Below, one piece after another: positions 27,362 to 35,748 of a stretch of 64,000 nucleotides of DNA; the first letter of the stretch is position 1, and each line of letters starts with the position of its first letter. Source of the DNA: Ga0077530 sp046293075 (lineage in GTDB: Bacteria > Pseudomonadota > Alphaproteobacteria > Rhizobiales > Hyphomicrobiaceae). The notes below the pieces were generated by a model, which saw only the letters and a list, made by a program, of their open reading frames with translations, had not been told where the DNA came from and searched no databases. The stretch spans positions 186,001 to 250,000 of the forward strand of contig JBKBPL010000002.1 in the NCBI GenBank assembly GCA_046293075.1, read 5' to 3'. The position numbers and the translations under genes are program-made.

Positions 27362-27416
27362 CGATCGCGAAGTTCGTTCGAGAGCCCACTGCAGATGGTA
27401 ACGGACTTCGCGATCG
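27362..27416. repeat. 17-bp inverted repeat (one mismatch) in an intergenic region
   Basis: CGATCGCGAAGTTCGTT (27362-27378) and AACGGACTTCGCGATCG (27400-27416) are complementary except for one pair and enclose 21 bases. The RNA would form a stable stem. It lies between the 77-bp palindrome and a terminator, so it may be part of an untranslated leader, a 3' UTR or a small RNA. No protein-coding frame crosses it with coding character. Confidence 0.6.
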
Positions 27417-27456
27417 GGACACTGGCGCCGGATACCATTGCATTGCTGCACTCAAC

Positions 27457-27489
27457 GCCGCATCGGGTCATGGCCCGGTGCGGCCTTTT
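27457..27489 (+). terminator. Strong Rho-independent terminator
   Basis: GCCGCATCGGG (27457-27467) pairs with CCCGGTGCGGC (27474-27484), 11 base pairs with one wobble and a six-base loop TCATGG, followed at once by CTTTTC. It ends a plus-strand transcript that could be the small exported-protein mRNA or an RNA starting after the 77-bp palindrome. It isolates the 27606 gene from upstream transcription. Confidence 0.8.
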
Positions 27490-27605
27490 CTATTGCCAGC
27501 CCTGCTCGACTGCTTCTGGATGAGCCCGCCTCAACCCGCTAGTACCGATCCCTGGGCGGTCCGCCAGATCCGCCTCAGCCGATCAAGCGTCTTCAGGGAG
27601 GAGCC

Positions 27606-28694
27606 ATGAGCACGCCGTCGATCGAAGTCCTGCACGAACTGGTCGGTCCGGCACGCGAAGCCCTCTCGAAGGAGACCTGGGACTATCTCATGGGCGGCGC
27701 CGACACCGAGACGACGCTTGAGCGCAACCGCCTTGCCATCGAGTCGATTGCCTTCCGCCCGCGCGTGCTGCGTGACGTCGCCAAGGTCGACCTCTCGACC
27801 CGCTTCCTCGGCCACACGCTCAGGCTTCCCGTCATTCTCGCGCCGATCGGCTCGCTACAGGATCTCTGCCCTGCCGGCGGGGTTGCGCCGACGAAGGCTG
27901 CCGCGAGCTTCGGCGTGCTGCATATGCTGAGCTCGGTGTGCAAACCCGGTCTTGAGGAGGTCGCCGCTGCCGCGCCCGACTACCCGAAGATTTTCCAGCT
28001 CTACGTGCGCGGCGATGCCGCCTGGGTTGATGAGCGCGTGGCAGCCGCAGTGGCCCACGGCTATGCGGGCCTCTGCCTCACCGTCGATCTCGACTATTAC
28101 GGGCGGCGCGAACGCGACATCGCCAAGCGCTACAAGCCGACCGCCCGCCGCGCGTCAGGGAGTGCCGGCGCCGGCGATCCGTTCCAGGCGGCATTCTCGT
28201 GGCAGGATGTCGCGCGCATTCGCAAGAAGTGCCGGGTCCCGATGCTGATCAAGGGCATCGCCACGGCTGAAGACGCGCGCATCGCGGTCGATCATGGCAT
28301 CGATGCCGTCTACGTCTCGAACCACGGTGGCCGCCAGCTCGATCATGGCCGCGGCAGCTTCGCTGATCTCCCCGAGGTGGTGGACGCCGTCAAAGGCCAG
28401 TGCCAGATCGTCGTCGATGGCGGCATCTACCGCGGCACGGACATCGTGAAGGCGATGGCACTCGGCGCCGACGCCGTCGGCATCGGCCGCTTGCAGGGCC
28501 TGGCGCTCGCGGCCGGCGGCGAGGCGGCTCTGACGCGCGCCCTCGAGATCCTGGAGGACGAGACGCGCCGTGTCCTCGGCCTCCTCGGCGTCACCGGCTT
28601 TGCCCAACTCGACCGCGGCTATCTCACCACTGCCTTCCCGCTCTCGCGCCGCGGCTTCGACAGCCCCTTCCCCCTGCTCAAGGAAGGCTATTGA
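27606..28694 (+). CDS. FMN-dependent alpha-hydroxy-acid oxidase/dehydrogenase
   Basis: TIM-barrel flavoenzyme of the glycolate oxidase / L-lactate dehydrogenase family, 362 residues. Key motifs are YLMGGADTETTLERN, LPVILAPIGSL, FQLYVRGD and the signature SNHGGRQLDHG with the catalytic His and substrate Arg; the FMN phosphate loop is VVDGGIYRGTDIVKAMALGA followed by VGIGR. The start at 27606 has GGGAGGAGCC just upstream. It oxidises an L-2-hydroxyacid; lactate, glycolate and mandelate are all possible. No lactate permease or regulator is next to it. Confidence 0.9.
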   Translation: MSTPSIEVLHELVGPAREALSKETWDYLMGGADTETTLERNRLAIESIAFRPRVLRDVAKVDLSTRFLGHTLRLPVILAPIGSLQDLCPAGGVAPTKAAASFGVLHMLSSVCKPGLEEVAAAAPDYPKIFQLYVRGDAAWVDERVAAAVAHGYAGLCLTVDLDYYGRRERDIAKRYKPTARRASGSAGAGDPFQAAFSWQDVARIRKKCRVPMLIKGIATAEDARIAVDHGIDAVYVSNHGGRQLDHGRGSFADLPEVVDAVKGQCQIVVDGGIYRGTDIVKAMALGADAVGIGRLQGLALAAGGEAALTRALEILEDETRRVLGLLGVTGFAQLDRGYLTTAFPLSRRGFDSPFPLLKEGY

Positions 28695-28807
28695 GACCAC
28701 CAGCGCGCCAACGGCGAGCATGTTCCCATATTGTTCTTGATCTGGCACCGCCGTCGGCTTAGCCTGCGCGAGGTGGCAGGCTCGCGACATCCGGGGCGCG
28801 TTCACGC

Positions 28808-30337
28808 ATGTATGGGCAGATTTCCACGCTCGCGTTCGTCGGTATCGAGGCGCGTCCGGTCGAGGTGCAGGTGCGGATCAGTGGCGGCCGGCACGTCTTT
28901 GCGATCGTCGGTCTCCCGGACAAGGCCGTTGCTGAGAGCCGCGAGCGCGTGCGCAATGCGCTGCACGCCGTCGGTCTCGCGCTCCCCTTCCGGCACATCA
29001 CCGTCAATCTCGCACCGGCGGACCTTCCCAAGGAAGGGAGCCACTTCGATCTCGCGATCGCGCTCGCGCTGATGGTCGCGACCGGCGCCGTCGCCCCCGA
29101 TGCCGTTGAGGGCTACGCCGCCGTCGGCGAGCTCGCGCTCGATGGCTCGATCCGCGCCGTACCTGGCGCCCTCCCCGCGGCGATCGGCGCCAACGCGCTC
29201 GGCAAGGGTCTGATCTGCCCTGCGGCCTGCGGCGCCGAGGCCGCCTGGGCGGCAGAGGATATGGCCATCCTTGCCGCACCCCACCTGCTCTCCCTCGTCA
29301 ACCACTTCAAGGGCACGCAGGTCATGGCGCGGCCGCAGCCCGGCGGCCCCGCCGCCCCCGAGACGCAGCTCGATCTCAGTGACGTCAAGGGGCAGGAGAG
29401 CGCCCGCCGCGCCCTCGAGGTCGCCGCTGCCGGAGGCCATAACCTGCTGATGGTCGGCCCGCCGGGATCGGGAAAATCGATGCTCGCGTCGCGCCTGCCG
29501 TCAATTCTGCCCCCCCTCGAGCCAGCCGAGATGCTCGAGGTTTCAATGATCAAGAGCCTGGCCGGCGAGCTTGGCGAGGGACGCATCGCGCGTACCCGGC
29601 CATTTCGCGCGCCCCACCATTCGGCGAGCATGGCGGCCCTTGTCGGCGGCGGGATGCGCGCCCGACCGGGCGAGGTCTCGCTCGCCCATCTCGGCGTTCT
29701 CTTTCTGGACGAGCTCCCCGAGTTCCAGCCGAACGTGCTCGACGCGCTGCGCCAGCCCCTTGAAACGGGCGAGACGGTGATTGCCCGCGCCAATCACCGC
29801 ATCACCTATCCCTCGCGCTTCCAGCTCGTCGCCGCCATGAACCCCTGCAAGTGCGGCGGTGCCGGCCCCGGCACGACCTGCAAGCGTGGCCCGCGTTGCG
29901 CCGACGACTACCAGGCGCGCGTCTCGGGGCCCTTTCTCGACCGTATCGACATGCAGATCGAGCTCGCGCCCGTATCGGCCAGCGACCTCGTGCTGCCGGC
30001 GCCGCGTGAAGGAAGCGCCGAGGTCCGCATCCGCGTCGCCGAGGCCCGTGCGCGCCAGCGCCGCCGGTTCGCCGCCATCGGCGCGCCGCGCTTGCGCACG
30101 AACGCCGACTGTTCGGGCCGCTTGCTCGAAGAAGTCGCGATGCCGGACGATGCGGGCCTGGCGTTGCTCAGGTCCGCGTCGGATGCCCTGGGTCTCTCCG
30201 CGCGCGGCTTTCACCGGACGCTCAAGGTCGCCCGTACCATCGCCGACCTCGACGGTGCCGAGCGCGTCGGCCGCCCCCATGTCGCGGAGGCCCTCAGCTA
30301 TCGCGGAGAGGCCATGCGCGCCGAGCGCGCCGCTTGA
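28808..30337 (+). CDS. comM: YifB/ComM-type Mg-chelatase-like AAA+ ATPase
   Basis: Hexameric helicase-like ATPase that in transformable bacteria speeds branch migration during integration of taken-up DNA. It has 509 residues: an N-terminal ChlI/Lon-like domain (GLPDKAVAESRERVRNAL), Walker A VGPPGSGKSMLASRLP, Walker B VLFLDELPEF, then a four-Cys cluster (NPCKCGG, CKRGPRC) and a C-terminal helical domain with LSARGFHRTLKVARTIADL. With dprA at 10104 the window holds two DNA-uptake genes, though far apart. Start is the ATG at 28808. Confidence 0.93.
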   Translation: MYGQISTLAFVGIEARPVEVQVRISGGRHVFAIVGLPDKAVAESRERVRNALHAVGLALPFRHITVNLAPADLPKEGSHFDLAIALALMVATGAVAPDAVEGYAAVGELALDGSIRAVPGALPAAIGANALGKGLICPAACGAEAAWAAEDMAILAAPHLLSLVNHFKGTQVMARPQPGGPAAPETQLDLSDVKGQESARRALEVAAAGGHNLLMVGPPGSGKSMLASRLPSILPPLEPAEMLEVSMIKSLAGELGEGRIARTRPFRAPHHSASMAALVGGGMRARPGEVSLAHLGVLFLDELPEFQPNVLDALRQPLETGETVIARANHRITYPSRFQLVAAMNPCKCGGAGPGTTCKRGPRCADDYQARVSGPFLDRIDMQIELAPVSASDLVLPAPREGSAEVRIRVAEARARQRRRFAAIGAPRLRTNADCSGRLLEEVAMPDDAGLALLRSASDALGLSARGFHRTLKVARTIADLDGAERVGRPHVAEALSYRGEAMRAERAA

Positions 30338-30393
30338 GTTTCGAGCACCGGCGCTGCAAGTAGCACGTGCGATCGAGCCATGGGGAGAAACGT

Positions 30394-30855
30394 ATGAAGC
30401 TGCTCGGGCAGGGCCTCTATTGGCAGGAAATGCCGGTCGGCGCCAAGTTCAAGACATTCGGCCGCACGATCACCGAGACCGACATCGTCAACTTCATCTC
30501 CTGCACGGGCTTCCTCGAAGTCCTGTTTACGGACAGGGAGTTCGTGAAGGCGCACTCGGCGATCAAGGGCCGCGTCGCGCCGGGCGCGCTCGTCTATGCC
30601 ATTGCCGAAGGCATGACCATGCTCGGCACCATCCAGGGCACGGGCCTCGCCTTCCTCCACATGGAGCTCGACGTGAAGGGACCGACCTTCGCTGGCGACA
30701 CCATCCACTGCGAGATCGAGGTCATCGAGCAGCGGCCGACGTCCAAGGGGGACCGCGGCCTGGTGCGGACCCGGAACACCGTCATCAACCAGCGCGGCGA
30801 GACCGTCCTCGTCTACACGCCACTGCGCATGATGGCCGGGCGGCCGGGGGCCTGA
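30394..30855 (+). CDS. MaoC-like hotdog-fold protein
   Basis: Protein of 153 residues of the MaoC/(R)-hydratase hotdog family: EMPVGAKFKTFGRTITETDI, then GRVAPGALVYAIAEGM and GPTFAGDTIHCEIEV. The canonical hydratase Asp/His (D-x4-H) is not obvious: the equivalent segment reads FISCTGFLEVLF, so it may be a thioesterase-like or non-catalytic member. Start at 30394 has GGGGAG upstream; the nine-residue longer frame is not family-like. It follows comM by 56 bases on the same strand. Confidence 0.8.
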   Translation: MKLLGQGLYWQEMPVGAKFKTFGRTITETDIVNFISCTGFLEVLFTDREFVKAHSAIKGRVAPGALVYAIAEGMTMLGTIQGTGLAFLHMELDVKGPTFAGDTIHCEIEVIEQRPTSKGDRGLVRTRNTVINQRGETVLVYTPLRMMAGRPGA

Positions 30856-30942
30856 CCGATCACTTCGCGTGGTGCGACATGGGGCTGCGAAAGGGCCGCT
30901 GACCCGCAGGCCAGCACACCCTCCCAGAGCCCGCAGCGCGAC

Positions 30943-31896
30943 TTAGAGCGAGCGGCCGATGTTGAGGAACCGCTCTTGCCGCTGTTTGCGCAGTTCCTCG
31001 GGCGACATCCGGTCGAAAGCCGCAAGGGCCTTGGCGATGGCGTCGCCGGCGCGGCGAACAGCCCCCTCTTTGTCGCGGTGCGCACCGCCAACCGGCTCGG
31101 GCACGATCTCGTCGATCACACCGAGTTCATAGAGATCCTGCGCGGTGATCTTCATGCTCGTTGCGGCATCCACGGCGCGCGTTGAGTCGCGCCACAGGAT
31201 CGAGGCCGCTGCCTCGGGTGAAGCGACCGTGTACACCGCGTGCTCGAGCATAAGGATGCGGTTGGCGCTTGCGATCGCAATCGCACCGCCGGAGCCGCCC
31301 TCGCCGATCACGACGGCCACCATCGGCACGCCGAGAGAGAGGCAGCGGTCGGTCGAGCGCGCGATGGCCTCGGCCTGGCCACGCTCTTCGGCGCCGACGC
31401 CGGGATAGGCCCCCGCGGTATCGACGAGCGTGATGACAGGCAGCGCGAAGCGCTCCGCCATGTCCATGAGACGGACCGCCTTGCGATAGCCCTCGGGGCG
31501 CGCCATGCCGAAATTGTGCTTGATGCGCGTCTCGGTGTCGTGGCCCTTCTCGTGGCCGATGACCATCACCGAGCGGCCGCGGAACTTGCCGATGCCGCCC
31601 ATGATCGCCGCATCCTCGGCGTAGTAGCGGTCGCCCGCGAGCGGAGTGAAGCTCTCGACGAGCTGGTCGATGTAATCAAGACAGTGCGGGCGGTCGGGAT
31701 GGCGCGCCACCGTCGTCTTCTGCCACGGATTGAGCCCGCCATAGGTCTCGGCAAGGAGCTGGGCGGCCCGGCCCTCGAGCTTGCTGATCTCTTCGCTGAT
31801 CGCGGTGCTCTCGTCGTCCTGGGTCAGCGCGCGCAGTTCCGCCACCCGGCTCTCAAGCTCCGCAATCGGCTTCTCGAAGTCCAAATAGGTCGCCAT
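30943..31896 (-). CDS. accA: Acetyl-CoA carboxylase carboxyltransferase subunit alpha
   Basis: With AccD, transfers CO2 from biotin to acetyl-CoA, the first step of fatty acid synthesis. The 317-residue protein starts MATYLDFEKPI, shows the coiled N-terminal region, the crotonase-like body with GRSVMVIGHEKGHDT, TLVDTAGAYPGVGAEERGQA and EGGSGGAIAIASANRILMLE, and ends with the RQERFLNIGRSL tail. Start ATG 31896 chosen over an upstream 13-residue extension. It stands alone, with a long gap upstream that should contain its promoter. Confidence 0.97.
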   Translation of the reverse strand: MATYLDFEKPIAELESRVAELRALTQDDESTAISEEISKLEGRAAQLLAETYGGLNPWQKTTVARHPDRPHCLDYIDQLVESFTPLAGDRYYAEDAAIMGGIGKFRGRSVMVIGHEKGHDTETRIKHNFGMARPEGYRKAVRLMDMAERFALPVITLVDTAGAYPGVGAEERGQAEAIARSTDRCLSLGVPMVAVVIGEGGSGGAIAIASANRILMLEHAVYTVASPEAAASILWRDSTRAVDAATSMKITAQDLYELGVIDEIVPEPVGGAHRDKEGAVRRAGDAIAKALAAFDRMSPEELRKQRQERFLNIGRSL

Positions 31897-32253
31897 GGTC
31901 TCGCAAGCGTCCTCAAGGGGGGCCAGGGCCACCACGGCCCGATTAGCCGGCGTGCCCTTGATGTGGGGGGGAGATGCCCCGCCACCACCCCCAAGTCAAG
32001 TTAAGGCGTGAATAGGAATGGATTAACCGGCCGACCAGGACCAGCGACAGCCCGAGGCGAACGCGCTAAGAGGAAGTCGATGCACGCGAAAATGAGGCCC
32101 TGCCCGCCATGCGGCTCCTACTGACTGCGCCGACGGGCGCCGCGCCCGGCGCCGGCGCCCACTACCGCACCGACCCCTGCGGCGCGCCGCAAGCTCCCTC
32201 ATCCTCGCGACAGGCGCATCGGCCGTGGCTGGGCTCTCGCCGGGAGGCGCCAA
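31897..32253. other. Intergenic region between accA and the pseudouridine synthase gene
   Basis: A 357-base gap between divergent genes. A run of seven G (31965-31971 area) followed at a distance by a C-run (31987-31991 area) can form a G/C hairpin. On the minus strand TTGACT lies upstream of it, a possible -35 for accA, but no good -10 is seen. The segment 31995-32030 is AT-richer and could hold a promoter for either gene. No ORF with coding character and no RNA gene was recognised; crcB, often next to rluC in relatives, is not here. Confidence 0.45.
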
Positions 32254-33279
32254 ATGACCGGGCCCGTTGAGACGATCAAGGTCACCCGCGATGAGGCGGG
32301 CATGCGGCTCGACCGCTGGTTCCGCGTTCACTTTCCGGATGTCGGCCACGTCTACCTGCAGAAGCTGCTGCGCACCGGGCAGGTGCGCGTCGACAGCCGC
32401 CGCGTCGAGGCAAATGCGCGCCTTGAGGCCGGCGCCGAGGTGCGCGTGCCGCGCGTCGTGCGCCAGCCGCCCCGTCCCGCTGAAAAGAAGGCCGCCCCGC
32501 CCGCAAGCAAGGCCGACCGTGATCTCATCGAGAGCTGCATCCTCTTCGAGGACGAGGATATCCTGGTGCTCAACAAGCCCTTCGGCATCGCCGTGCAGGG
32601 CGGTACGGGCACGCGCCGCCACATCGACGGCATTCTCGCCGGCATGAGCGACCGTTTCGGCGACCGTCCCCGTCTCGTCCATCGCCTCGACCGCGACACG
32701 ACCGGCGTCCTGCTCGTCGCCAAGAAGCGCGACATCGCCGCAAAGCTCGGCCGCACCTTCCAGACGCGCGCGGCGGCCAAGACCTACTGGGCGCTCGTCA
32801 AAGGCGTGCCGAGCCCGCGCCAGGGCAGAATCGCAGCGGCACTCGTAAAGGCCTCCGGTCCCGAAGGCGATCGCGTGCGCAAAGCCGAGGCCGGCGAGCA
32901 GGACGTCGCCATGCACGCAACGACGCACTATGCCGTGATCGATCGCGTCGCCAATCGCGCGGCCTGGGTCTCGCTGAAGCCGGTCACCGGGCGCCAGCAT
33001 CAGCTCCGCGCGCACATGGCCCTGATCGGTCATCCGATCATCGGCGACAACAAGTACGAAGGCGGAATCACGCAGATCATGGAGGCCCTCGAGCCCAAGC
33101 TGCACCTCCATGCGCGCCGCCTGGTCCTCCCGCATCCGCGCCCGGGCAAGCCGCCAATCGACGTGACGGCGCCACTGCCGCCGCACATGCTGCGCTCGTT
33201 TGCGCTCCTGGGCCTCGATCCAAACCAGTTCGAGCGCGGCGAGACCAAGGCATCGGCCAAGCCGGTCCGCAAGCGGTGA
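32254..33279 (+). CDS. Large-subunit pseudouridine synthase, RluC/RluD family
   Basis: Modifies uridines of 23S rRNA. The 341 residues comprise an N-terminal S4 RNA-binding domain (MRLDRWFRVHFPDVGHVYLQ), a linker, and the catalytic domain with the active Asp in RLVHRLDRDTTGVLLVAK; TGRQHQLRAHMALIGHPIIG closes the active site. It fits RluC (positions 955/2504/2580 in E. coli numbering) better than RluD because of the alphaproteobacterial context, but both are possible. Downstream gene is convergent. Confidence 0.92.
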   Translation: MTGPVETIKVTRDEAGMRLDRWFRVHFPDVGHVYLQKLLRTGQVRVDSRRVEANARLEAGAEVRVPRVVRQPPRPAEKKAAPPASKADRDLIESCILFEDEDILVLNKPFGIAVQGGTGTRRHIDGILAGMSDRFGDRPRLVHRLDRDTTGVLLVAKKRDIAAKLGRTFQTRAAAKTYWALVKGVPSPRQGRIAAALVKASGPEGDRVRKAEAGEQDVAMHATTHYAVIDRVANRAAWVSLKPVTGRQHQLRAHMALIGHPIIGDNKYEGGITQIMEALEPKLHLHARRLVLPHPRPGKPPIDVTAPLPPHMLRSFALLGLDPNQFERGETKASAKPVRKR

Positions 33280-33320
33280 TCCAATGACGCGGGGCGCGGT
33301 CATCGTCCCCGCAGCAGGGA

Positions 33321-34445
33321 TCAGCCAAGAAACTCCTCACGCACGGCCCGCGTGTGCGCGCCAAGCGCGGGCACCGTGTCGGCGGCGAGCAGCATCTCGC
33401 CCATCCACTGCGCGGGCGGCACGGGCATCGCGATGCCGCCGGCTTCCGTGTTGACGGTCATCATGCGCAGATGCGGATGCGCGTGCAGACCAAACACGTC
33501 ATTGACGCGGCCGAAGGCGATGTCCGCGGCATCGAGCTTCGCGATGGCCGTCTCCGCGTCGTGCGCGGCAAACCATTCGGCGACGAGGCCGTCCGTCTCC
33601 ACCCGGTTCGTGGTGCGCGCGACGGAGTTTGCGAAGCGCGGGTCGCTGCCGCATTCGGGACGCTCGAAGACCTTCGTGCAGAGCGCGCGCCACTCGCGGT
33701 CGTTCTGGATGCTGATCAGGATCGGCACGTTGTCGCGGGTCGTGAAGACGCCGTAGGGCGCAAGCGAGATGTGCGAGAGCCCGATGCGGCGCGGCGGGGC
33801 GCCATAAATGCCCTGCAGCAGCGGCACGCTCATCAACTCGGCCATCGTGTCGAACATCGAGATGCGGATATCGGCACCGCGCCCCGTCGCAGCCCGCCGC
33901 AGGAGCGCCTCGAGAATGGCTTCATACGCATGGAGGCCCGTCGAGACATCGACGATCGAGACGCCGACGCGGGCCGGCTCGGCAGCACTGCCCGTCACCG
34001 ACGCGAGACCGGACTCTGCCTGGATGAGCAGGTCGTAGGCCTTGCGGTTGGCATAGGGGCCCGTATCGCCGTAGCCGGAGATCGAGCAGGCAATGAGCCG
34101 CGGATGGCGGGCGCAGATCTCCTCCACGGGGTAGCCGAGCTTGGAAAGCGCGCCAGGCTTGAGGTTCTGCACGAAAACATCGGCCCTTGCGAGAAGGGCC
34201 TCGAACAAGCGCCGGTCCTCGGCACTGCCGAGATCGACGACGACCGACTCCTTGCCGCGATTGAGCCAGATGAAATACACGCTCTGCCCCGCCGCGAGGG
34301 CGTCATAGCCGCGCGCGAAATCGCCCTCGGGCCGCTCGAGCTTGATGACGCGGGCGCCGGCATCGGCGAGACGCCGCCCGGTCATGGGTGCGGCCACAGC
34401 CTGCTCAAGCGAGACGACGAGAACGCCTTCGAGAGGCTTCTTCAT
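33321..34445 (-). CDS. Family III (CaiB/BaiF/Frc) CoA-transferase
   Basis: Protein of 374 residues of the formyl-CoA transferase family, which forms interlocked dimers and moves CoA between carboxylic acids. Seen are LEQAVAAPMTGRRLADAGAR, VIKLERPEGDFARGY, NRGKESVVVDL, FVQNLKPGALSKLG and SGYGDTGPYANRKAYDLLIQ. The catalytic Asp is in VSIVDVSTGLHAYEAILEAL. The donor and acceptor are unknown; it has no oxalate decarboxylase, mesaconyl-CoA or bile acid genes beside it. Start at the ATG 34445. Confidence 0.9.
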   Translation of the reverse strand: MKKPLEGVLVVSLEQAVAAPMTGRRLADAGARVIKLERPEGDFARGYDALAAGQSVYFIWLNRGKESVVVDLGSAEDRRLFEALLARADVFVQNLKPGALSKLGYPVEEICARHPRLIACSISGYGDTGPYANRKAYDLLIQAESGLASVTGSAAEPARVGVSIVDVSTGLHAYEAILEALLRRAATGRGADIRISMFDTMAELMSVPLLQGIYGAPPRRIGLSHISLAPYGVFTTRDNVPILISIQNDREWRALCTKVFERPECGSDPRFANSVARTTNRVETDGLVAEWFAAHDAETAIAKLDAADIAFGRVNDVFGLHAHPHLRMMTVNTEAGGIAMPVPPAQWMGEMLLAADTVPALGAHTRAVREEFLG

Positions 34446-34638
34446 GCCTGTGATCCCTTAAGGTGCCGACACGGCGTGGCGGCACCGCGGCGTTTTTAGT
34501 GGCTCGGCTCGAGGGCGTCTCCCCCAAATTCGGCAGAGGGCCATGCGGCCCGTCGAAAGCGCAGGCGGCGCCCCCTGCAACAGAGGGCGCCGCTCATCAT
34601 GCGGGACGCGGGGATTGCCGCGCGTGCTCTCATCAGGA

Positions 34639-35598
34639 TCAGGCCGACTGGATGGCCGACACCTCCCACTGACTGGCCGTGCCGCGCACCGGACGCACGA
34701 ATGTCCACACTTCGGTCAGTTCAGTCGGCTCGGTGCGACTGCCCTCGACCACGCGGCCCGACGCTGTCTCGATCGTGGCATCAACCAGCGCGTAACGCAT
34801 GGCAACGGTCGCGTACTCGAGATGCTGTTCGCGCCAGGCCTCGGCAAGATCGCCCTGCTCGAGCTTCACATTGGAGACGACGTTGAGCAGCCCCTTCTTC
34901 GCATTCTCGTCGAGCTCGGCAGCAAAATAGGAGAGCATCTCCGGCGTCAGCAGCTTGCTGAGCGCATCGATGTCATTGCGCCCGTAGGCCATCTGCACCT
35001 CGCCGAGCATCCGCTCGAAGGCGTCGTAGTCGGCCGGGCCGATCTCGAGCGCATCGACGGCGCCGCCACCGGCGCTACCGCTGCGATTGAGCACGTCCAT
35101 GGGACTGCGCCCCGCGTAGCTATTCTGCGCACCTGCCGTTGCCATCGCCGGCCTGGCGCCGACGCCGCCGCGGAACAGCCGGAAGAGCAGATAGATAATG
35201 CCGCCGATCAGGAGCATCTGCAGCAGGAAGCCGGCGATTGAGGCCAGCGCGCCCATTCCGAAGATGCCGGCGAGCGCAGCAGCGAATAGACCGCCCATGA
35301 GCAGGCCGCGCAGCCCGCCAAAGCGCGAGGCCTGCGGCGTCGCCGCGGCGCCCGGACGCATGGCCTGGCTGGTACCGGCCGTCGGCGCGCCGGGCTGCGT
35401 GATGGACTTGTTGATCGGGGCCGCTGCGTTCGGCGCCGTGTTGGTCGTCGGCGGCGCCTGATACGTCTTAGCGCCGCGGCTGCCGATGCTGCCGCCACCG
35501 CGCCGCGCGTCCGCATCGCTCGGCATGGTCGCGAGGACCACTGCCGCGCCGAGCGCGATGACGCCGAGCCTGCCTACCCATCGCTTGAACGTGGTCAT
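34639..35598 (-). CDS. Tim44-like domain membrane protein
   Basis: Protein of 319 residues. An N-terminal hydrophobic segment (VGRLGVIALGAAVVLATMPS) ends in a signal-like ADA; a low-complexity Ala/Pro/Thr stretch follows. Two close hydrophobic helices occupy residues about 100-140 (GGLFAAALAGIFGMGALASI), then the C-terminal Tim44-like domain with DYDAFERMLGEVQMAYGRND and YFAAELDENAKKGL. Bacterial Tim44-domain proteins sit in the inner membrane; in Caulobacter such a protein (TimA) affects envelope function. The start at 35598 has GGGAGGCAGG upstream. TATATA at 35660 on the minus strand could be its -10 box. Confidence 0.88.
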   Translation of the reverse strand: MTTFKRWVGRLGVIALGAAVVLATMPSDADARRGGGSIGSRGAKTYQAPPTTNTAPNAAAPINKSITQPGAPTAGTSQAMRPGAAATPQASRFGGLRGLLMGGLFAAALAGIFGMGALASIAGFLLQMLLIGGIIYLLFRLFRGGVGARPAMATAGAQNSYAGRSPMDVLNRSGSAGGGAVDALEIGPADYDAFERMLGEVQMAYGRNDIDALSKLLTPEMLSYFAAELDENAKKGLLNVVSNVKLEQGDLAEAWREQHLEYATVAMRYALVDATIETASGRVVEGSRTEPTELTEVWTFVRPVRGTASQWEVSAIQSA

Positions 35599-35748
35599 CC
35601 TGCCTCCCTTGACTTCATGGCGCGTGCCGAAGTTCCGGCCACATCCTGGACAGGGCTTATATAGGTGGGCGCGGCGTGAAGTCCACCGTGCGGGGCGCCG
35701 GCCCCGCTGCAGGTTCGATCCAGCAACGTACGCCCATGAATGGCACAA

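Noticed and set aside
33354..34499. 381-codon plus-strand open frame opposite the CoA-transferase gene
   Set aside because: The minus-strand protein is a complete family III CoA-transferase; this frame is its shadow.
35711..35726. GGTTCGATCC, resembling the T-loop of a tRNA
   Set aside because: No 5-bp T-stem, anticodon arm or acceptor stem can be drawn around it.
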